From Saccoglossus kowalevskii (Eukaryota > Hemichordata > Enteropneusta > Harrimaniidae), in NCBI RefSeq assembly GCF_000003605.2, contig NW_003108597.1, positions 89,606 to 111,191 on the forward strand: DNA of 21,586 nt, in the 5' to 3' direction. The translations under genes were made by a program, and so were the position numbers. Below, piece by piece: positions 1 to 8,600 of the stretch. The notes beneath the pieces are model-generated. The model searched no databases and had not been told where the DNA came from. It saw only the letters and a program-made list of their open reading frames with translations. Position 1 is the first letter of the stretch. Each line of letters starts with the position of its first letter.

Positions 1-2088
1 TGGATTCTCTCAGAATACATTGTTTATACATGTACTGGATACCTAAGTAATGGATACTACCGTATACTTGCTGTATTTATACAAATACAAAGAGAATCCA
101 TTAAAGTGGATTTCTATGTGTAACTCTGAATACGGAACAGTCTACACAGTGATAGTTGCCCAATATGTACCAACACGAATGTCGATATTAGTATATGGAC
201 TGTGTCTATGGCATGGTTTCTCTTGCTCAGAATAATTCCAGTTCGCGAGTTTATTCTTATTAGAGTCATACGATCCGATGTCCGTTTTTCATTGCATTGC
301 AATTGTCGTAAAACATTTTCCCCGACATTTGTTTATGACTAAACCATTTATTGCGGGTAGTAGCTTATGGGTTTGCACTCTGACACGCAGAAACGCCCAA
401 AATACAACTGATTCAGTCCCAACACCACATAATATACCACACTCCATAAGTTGTATGTCAAACGTAACCTAGAGCTGTTTCCCTTTTATTTTAATATAGA
501 TATATCAATGCAATGTCATTGTGTATCTAAATACAAAGTTACCATATGAACATTGGTTATGTACTGAGAAGAATAGGCTGGAAGACGGGATCAGTATTAC
601 ATGTTTATGAACTGTTTCTTGGTTTAACTTGAGTATGATGGTTTCTGCGATAATGAAACTGTGATGATGAAAGAACGGGTCATTACGACACGGTGTTTCC
701 TAGTTAATTAATGAATTGTGTATGCGTTTATTAAAACCCCTTATGATTATATTAACACGTGAGGGCCCGAATATCACGTGAATCTTTGATCGCCGTAACT
801 ACACAATGGGAAACATCTAGTTATATACGTGTTGATCATTCTCTCAAGTCAAAATGTCCACCAGGCACAATGCTATGGGAATACCATAATGTCATTAGAT
901 TTTCGTCTTTCAATCGATAATATTGGACTGTGATGCTTTTGTCGAATGGAATTTGAAGGGTTTATTATAAAGCATGGAACATATGAACACTTGAGGGCGG
1001 TATAGAAGGAGATTGTTCACTTCTAACCGATTTGAATCACACTTAGTAATACATGTGCTCTATGTAGACATTGCCATTCACTAGACGAGTACCATGTTTT
1101 GAGATTTTATCAACTCCTGATTCAGTTTAGACTTTGTAATTTCCAGAGAAAGTTTAAATTTTTGAGTGTTTTCAATAACAGAACATGACATTTTAAATCT
1201 GTTCTGAGAAGACATTTCTGGAAAATGCCCTTATTTTCATACGCAGCACTCCGGCGTTGGGTAAGTGTGAATACACGTTTTTATGTAATTAGTGAAAGAA
1301 AAAAATAGCGACAGTATCACATGGTGTTTTGAATAGGGAAACATGTATAACTAAAAATATCAAAGTTTCCGACATTTGGGGTGCACGATAGCCATGTGCA
1401 ATACTCGCATACACGTTATAAACATCATTGAGTCCACACGTTGATAATTGCGAACTATACTGATCACCATAGCAGTTTCACATATTTGTATCAGGTAATT
1501 TGTAATTACCAAATCTCAGTTTTGTCATTTGAGATACAAAATGTTGAAATTAGTGTAATTGAAAATACTAAATAAATTGGTTATTGTAAAAGAAATATTT
1601 TATGTTTGTTGATTGGGGTGATTCAACTCCAAGAAATGTGGTCTTATCAGGAGTTCTGTATATATGAATATATTATATTGTCAGGGTGCAATAACATACA
1701 TTTTAATCGCCAAATAATGCGAACATATTTTCTTACTCATAATTCCTTCTCAACAGCTTGGTGATGAAACGTCGTTCCCTGCCTGTATCAGCGTAGTTAA
1801 GGGTGAATCCAAGAGTAAGTTGAGCCCTATCAATTGAAAAATTTCAGTTGTCACGCTGTGTTTGAATAAATGGAAAGGTGGTACTGTACAAACAATATAC
1901 TTTATTATATAATAATGGCCGTCGAGGTCTCGTTGAAAATGAAAAAGCCACGGAAATTGTTTTTGCCCCTCATATAGTTCTCTATTTTTCTATTTTCTCC
2001 CGTGTTCACGTCCACTATTACCCTGGTCTATGTAGCTATGGCATGTGGAACTGTTACAGTCGACGTGATGACGAGAAAGAATATATAA
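1..2088. other. Upstream sequence, no gene seen
   Basis: This is AT-rich sequence with only short open frames, none of which has a recognisable domain or a coherent series of splice sites. It may include 5'UTR or regulatory DNA for gene A, but I cannot point to any. Confidence 0.4.
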
Positions 2089-2295
2089 TGGAGCGTTGTT
2101 AGAAAGGCAAAAACAAGTCTCGGGGCTCTCGCCACTAACGAGATTTCGATGGCAGTTTGCGTCTAAGTTATATTAACATATATGAATAATAAATCGTATA
2201 TGGAGCATTGTTGGAGAGGCAAAAACAAGTCCCAGGCTTCTCGCCATTAACGAGATTTCGACGGCAGTTTGCGTATAATGTATATTAACATATAT

Positions 2296-2328
2296 CACAG
2301 TCCCTCTATCCCTATGAGAGGGACTGTG
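2296..2328. repeat. 33-bp perfect palindromic insertion with 7-bp flanking duplication
   Basis: CACAGTCCCTCT pairs exactly with AGAGGGACTGTG across a 9-base loop, giving a 12-bp stem. The palindrome is flanked on both sides by CATATAT (2289-2295 and 2329-2335). The sister repeat copy has one CATATAT and no palindrome (2177-2183), so it shows the empty site. Confidence 0.75.
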
Positions 2329-2330
2329 CA

Positions 2331-2338
2331 TATATAAA
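2331..2338 (+). promoter_or_regulatory. Candidate TATA box of gene A
   Basis: TATATAAA lies 124 bases upstream of the ATG at 2462, so a start near 2362 would give a 5'UTR of about 100 bases. It sits immediately after a 33-bp palindromic insertion. Support is weak because the region is AT-rich and an upstream 5'UTR exon is possible. Confidence 0.3.
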
Positions 2339-2461
2339 TGATAAATCGTATAGTGCCAGATTTATTGGTAATTTTATATTAACTAACGTCTCTCCAACCG
2401 ATTTAAATCATGAAATGATTTGCAAGACTGATTAGACATATTGAATTGGGTCTTGCAGATT

Positions 2462-2639
2462 ATGTACGAGAGACTCACAGTCATAATTATTATTTTGTTC
2501 CCTCGTGTTGTAGCTGATTGTCAGATAAACACCCCTGCGTCCGAGTCTGTGGTTGGTGTTGTACCGATGCCGACCGATGTGTATATTATCGACACCAAAC
2601 CCGCGGGATTCAAGATATATTTCAACTTGAAATCCTCTG
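2462..2639 (+). CDS. Gene A exon 1: signal peptide and N-terminal ectodomain
   Basis: This exon encodes residues 1-59 plus one base. The start MYERLTVIIIILFPRVVA is a basic n-region, a hydrophobic core and a small-residue cleavage site (probably VVA before DC), so the product should enter the secretory pathway. The remaining 40 or so residues show no family I recognise; they may be a strand remnant of a D1-like domain. The donor is GTATGT at 2640, phase 1. The 5' limit is uncertain: the ttgcag ending at 2458 could be the acceptor of a 5'UTR intron, so the transcript may start further upstream. Confidence 0.75.
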
Positions 2640-5600
2640 GTATGTATCGATGTATATCTAGTATGCATTATAGTATCGATTTTAATGTGATATTTCCTAT
2701 GGCCCTAATATCATAAACAAGACTGAAATATTCAGAAATTTGATTACAATTTGAAAACATGTCATATTCAAAAAATTTGTAGTATAACATATATTGGCTA
2801 AGTGTCTATGTGTTACATTTTCTAGTGAGATTTCCAAGTAACAATCATTTATAAGTAATTACTTTACAAAACAAAACAAATTTATTTATACAAAAACCAC
2901 AGGAATAAATTAATAGATCACTAATATAGAAAGATGGTACCTATTTGAAATAAAAAATGCACAGGAAGAAAATATATTCTATATAATTTGGTACTGAATT
3001 AAATTAAATTAAATTAAACCGAATTACATTTAGAAGGTACTGCCACCACTAACAATGTTTTGCTGATAACTTACACATTTGAATCCTGTTAAATACCTGC
3101 ATTTCGATGATATAGGTTGTTTGACAACGTACGCATTCAATACAATATTATTTTCAACAATACGTATTGAAATCTACAAAACAACATACCATTTCTTTAG
3201 ACAGACATTGGTATGGCCATATGCACTACCGCTTTCGGATAATGTATATATTCTTGGAGTAACATGCTTAGTAACTAGTAGTTCCTCTGATGCCAACGTA
3301 AACAAGCAGTTTAACGAATAAATTAATGAAAATGACATTGCTCAAAATGTTTTAAATGTTTTCCGATCACTTGACTATTGCCAGCCGCAAATCATTCGCA
3401 TACGATGTAAACTGGCTACTTCAGACACCGACCAATGTGCTGAAAATAATATTGCTCTAATCATAGTCAATTATTTTCTAAATAACATGTTTCTTTGTCA
3501 TGTTAGAGCTAACCGAAAACAAGGAACTTATGCTTGGAATATACAAACTTGAAGAGAGTACCACAGAATGTTATATTTACAACTTTTCCCAATGTGACCA
3601 TCGTCAGGTAGTATTACTACATGTAGGTAACGAGATTTTGCTGGTGGTGTTTTCTAGTAACGCTTTGGCACGGTGACAGATTAGTGTAGTGTAGTGCATT
3701 GTAGTGTAGTGCATTGTAGTGTAATGTAGTGCAGTGTAGTGTAGTGCAGTGCAGTGCTGTGCATTGTAGTGTAGTGTAGTGCATTGTAGTGTAGTGTAGT
3801 GTAGTGTAGTGTAGTGTAGTGTAGTGTAGTGTAGTGTAGTGTAGTGTAGTATAGTGTAGTGTAGTATAGTGTAGTATAGTGTAGTATAGTGTAGTGTAGT
3901 GTAGTATAGTGTAGTGTAGTGTAGTGTAGTGTAGTGTAGTGTAGTGTAGTGTAGTGTAGTGTAGTGTAGTGTAGTGTCATTGTCATTGATATAACATATT
4001 ATTGTCACGTTTTTTTCCTTATTTTTAGACTAGGATTATCTTCGATTGTTTCAATAATCTCTCACATGGTAATATGTACACTGTCGCAATACGTGCATTA
4101 CTGTCGGGTAGTACAATGGATTCGACGTTCACTCGCACAATAGGTAATGTTGCCGACGATATATCGGTCACCTTATCATAAAAAAATATGGGAAAAAGCA
4201 TTGTCAGTTTTAGAGAGACCGCAGGGGCGATCTCCCACAATTTAAAGTGAACATCATGCATACACCCCTAAGAAATAAACATAATCAAAATTCATTATGT
4301 CATTCCTGTCCCCATTACATATCAATCAGCCATGTTAGAATGGGCATGATACTTATTCCCTGTCGTTCGACATCTATCCAACGACATTTCTGTTCTCAAG
4401 AGTGCTACTGATACGGTTACCGATACATATTCAAATGTTAAGCTAATTTAAAGAAATATATATTTATAGCATATCGATCAATTATTGTATTGCATTGGGT
4501 TAAAGCGGGGGAGTCGTCACGTGCGCGTACGTCTAAAGGCCATAGCGTGCCTTTGTTTACAAACAAGCGTCTATCCATGAGCCTTTGCGTTTTTAAAGTG
4601 TGTTGTTATCGTCGTTTGGGACTCAATTCCCGCGCGTGCGCAGGTGACGACCCTCCCGCTTTAATATATAGTGAGGGATCACCGTCATCATTGTTGTAGT
4701 AGTCGTATTATTTCCGGTGTTTCCTAATCAACTCACGCACATGTTATTGTTTTAGTATCCATCTCTCCGGGTAATTGGACAACGACTATTACTGTACACA
4801 GTAGTATCGATAACATTACTGGTAGTTTTATTATGGCTGATGACACGTTTGGTTTTACTTCATATAATGTCAAAATTGAACATTCAACAAAAGCAACACG
4901 ACAGAACACCTATATCTTTGCAATAGTAAGTATGTTGTAATTTCTACTTCCTATACTTTGTGCACACTGAACATTCTATCCCGTTCTACGATTTCGTTGT
5001 TTATTCGTTTATAACGAATTTTTATATACAAGATATATACTGTTTCCAGTCGGGAACATTTGGAATTTCTTTCATTTTATGATTCTACAAAATGTATATG
5101 ACATTTGTTATTAGACGTCTAATAAAGACTCGGATGTTTACCATAATATGGATGCGACGTTTTATTATGTGAGAGACCAAGTGGACACATTCAAGTTGCA
5201 TTTTGAAGTATACAACCTTAAACCTGGGAGTTACCAAATGGGGGTATGTACCTGGATGATCTGTAATTTCTACAAAACGCGAATGTTGATAAACAGTTGT
5301 ATATAGAGTGAAAATATAGGATAGTTGCAAGATTTCGCAACATAAAGGGGATGGGGTAAACTAAACTTGCGATTAAAGGGCAGTGGTAGTCGCGCCGCGC
5401 ATGTGCGACATTTGTGTTGATACACATTGATTTTCCAGCAATCCAACACGCTTTTCTAATTAAATCACGAGTTTTGACCGGCGACTCATTCGATACCTTC
5501 AAATCACCAAAAGTAATTACCCAATTAATACTTATAACCGCTCAATTATTACTCGTATTATCTTTGTTTATATGAGACCCATATTCCGCGCATGCGTGAC

Positions 5601-8600
5601 GCGACGACCACCGCCCTCCAACTTCAGGTTTGTGCTGTTTATTGCACATTCAGTTTGAATTTCACGAAATGTTCATAGAATATTAGAAACGTATATACAC
5701 AGATGAGGACAGAATATCAAATCGTGACGTCTTAGCATCATTATTATAGATATAGTGAAACATATTAAGGGGAAAGAGTCATGGACATTTATTGAACTTG
5801 AGAAAACTGGCACCTAACGTTGTCACGACTTACGCCCAAGAAAACAGCAGAGAGATAGTGCCACGTGATTTAGCATTCTGTACATTTTATGAACTAAATA
5901 ATTTCCGTTATTTACCAGATACCAGTAATGTGTGCGTTGTGTAAGATATTATGTTTGTTAATTGATTTTCAGAATATATATCTGTACCCGTTGCATATAA
6001 CCAGATCATTTTAACACGCAATATTAAGACATAAGGATGTTGCACTTGCATCTGTTGGATGAGTGGTTGGTTTTGATATGTGACATGTTTATCTAAAACA
6101 TGTTTTTTATTTTACATTTTCTAAACAGGTTAAACCATCCCCTCCCAGAAGTTGTACACACGTAGGAACGTGTAAATATAGTTACTCAGATACATTTGTC
6201 ATAAGAGGTAAGTGTTGTAATGCATTGTATACACCAAAATTTTACAATGTTAAGCCTTAAATCTGTAATTTATTCGTTATAAATGACACACAACCCCAAA
6301 TACGGCGTAGTTCCCAAAACGGCAGTTTAACATTTGGTCTTATATCGCCTATACTAAGCATTCGCTGAGCCAAGTTGTTGGTTATTAACTAAAGGCCAGT
6401 TATTAAAAGGGAAATTATCAAATTTGATCAGAGTGAAATTTCACGCACGTTCAAAAAATGTACTGTTTTGGGCGAAATGAAAAATGGCGCCACCAAATCA
6501 CCCCAGTCGGGTCATCGCAAACACCACGTTTTTATTGTAGATGGGTAAAGTTTACTTGTGTAACGACATGTTATGTTATATATTGTGATTTTTGATTTAC
6601 GGGTATGTAAAACGAAATTACATTAACGGATGTAACTGATAACTTTTCCAATGTGTTATAAATAAAGTATAGTATTGTATTTTTTACAGACGATCCTTGT
6701 CGAAAATCTATCTGTGATCGTAATATGCACTGTGCACTTACTGACAATGGCGCCAGTTATAACTGTGTATGTGACAATGGCTTCACTTTAATGAACGATA
6801 CATGTACATACGGTGAGGCAATGTATTTGCTGAGATTCACATTTGAAATTACTTTAATGGACCTTTAGGTTGCGTTATTGTTATGCAATAACATTATTCC
6901 ATATTCAAGACAATCCGACATAGTGGAATTTAGCACTGGCATAATATACTAATTGGTAATACAATTACTTAGAAATATTTGTTAGTTCCCTTTCGAACCG
7001 CAGTCCGAAAACGGGGACTTATGGGTTGACCTCTTTGCCGCGGTGTGCATGGGTGCGTCCGCCGGCGTACGTGCGAGCTTCCGGATCTAGACAAGTCTGT
7101 ACCGATTACATTCCTAATTCACACATACATCATACATAATATTATGCATATGCACATCAGTTTGTTCACAATTTGATTCAAAATGGCCGAATGGACTGAA
7201 AAAAAAACATAAGCAAGCATTTCTTGGCATTTTGCAGATGGATTTTGTTCACACTTGGTACTCACATTGGACATTATGGGACCTTGTTGTATGTCACTTT
7301 GTTTGTCAGATCCGATTCAAAATGGCCGAAGTACCATCAGTATCTCTGACATCCCTTGACTAATTGTGTTTAAATTTAAAATATTCATAACACATCATCT
7401 CATAGATACACAAATATATTGGTTGAACGACCCGATTCAAAATGGCCGAATGGTGGCTATTTTTGTGCTAAAAATGATCAAATATTAAGCATTTTTCGCA
7501 TTCCGGGACCGGATCTCGGTCATTTATGAATGGATTTCGTTCAAACTTGGTACATACATTAAACATCTGGGTCCCTGATGCACGTCTTTTTGTTTTTAAG
7601 ATCGAACTGGTCACGGTGCACGTGGCAACTTTGTTTTAATAAATGCGGTTTTAGAGCCATGTCTCTGCTTTGAGCGATGTTCAGATTTTATATATTCATT
7701 ATACATCATGTCATAGATACTAGTATACATATGTATTGGTCTGACGATCTGATTCTAAATGGCTGACCAGTGCCCATTGGTCCACAATTGGCCGTTGGCC
7801 CACATTAGCCGACCGGTGCCTATTGGCCCACAATGTGTACGTCATGTGGCATGGTGTCACTGATAACGTAACTGTACCATGACTAGTGCTTTATTTTCGG
7901 ATTTGTTCGAGTTTGTTGTTGTTAATATGCAAATGTTACTTTAAATATTCACATAACTGCTTATAATAAATATATGTACATTTTACTAATCATATTGACC
8001 CATCTATCACCATTCTGATTACAGATTTTGTTTTCGTATCCACGCGTAAACATAGTTGGTATATTAATATTGATATGAACCTATTAATGTAGTATCGGTA
8101 TTTTCATTTACAGACGACCCTTGTCTCGGTGTTATTTGTGATTCAAATATGCACTGTGAACTTACTGACAATGGCGCCAGTTATAACTGTTTATGTGACG
8201 ATGGTTTCACTTTAATGAACGATAAATGCACAAACGGTGAGGCGATATTTTGTATATGATCAAAGTAACTTAATATGTTATGTATGTATTTTGGCGGTAT
8301 TAATGTTATGAGACAGCATGCCAGAAATATTGGAATTGGAGGGATACAGTTTTTTTGATAATATGACTAGAGATTATAATTGCTGTCGGTATTCTAATTA
8401 ATACACGCCCATGAACAGCATGCAAATGTTGAACAGTTTTTGAAATTTCATTGAAAATTTACCACATACACGCCAAACATTGTACGCCTGCTTTCACATC
8501 GTTACAATAAGTAGCGCCCTCAGTCGATAAGTGCTTCCATGGCGTAAACGGTCGTAAACGGGGCGCGGTTCAAAGCGTGAATATTGTTTTTATTGTTTCG

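Larger units (their letters stand above)
2089..2352. repeat. 112-bp tandem duplication
   Basis: Copy 1 (2089-2200) and copy 2 (2201-2352) share TGGAGC-TTGTT, GGCAAAAACAAGTC, ACGAGATTTCGA, GGCAGTTTGCGT and TATATTAACATATAT, and end in AAATCGTATA. Copy 2 is 40 bases longer, exactly the size of the palindromic insertion plus its 7-bp duplicated flank. The block ends about 110 bases upstream of the gene A start codon. Confidence 0.8.
2640..4755 (+). other. Gene A intron 1
   Basis: The intron is bounded by GTATGT at 2640 and tgttttag ending at 4755. It holds an AATTA-type simple repeat near 2995-3018, a large pentanucleotide satellite and a 157-bp MITE. I see no further coding exon in it. Confidence 0.65.

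Noticed and set aside
3604-4008. Two overlapping minus-strand frames of 134 and 101 residues rich in HYTTL
   Set aside because: They are translations of the GTAGT satellite. The unit length keeps stops out in certain frames, and no other coding signs are present.
7170-7760. Regular spacing of GATTCAAAATGGCCGAA considered as a CRISPR-like array
   Set aside because: The spacing is uneven, the copies diverge, spacers share homology, and the setting is a eukaryotic intron. It is a decayed dispersed repeat.
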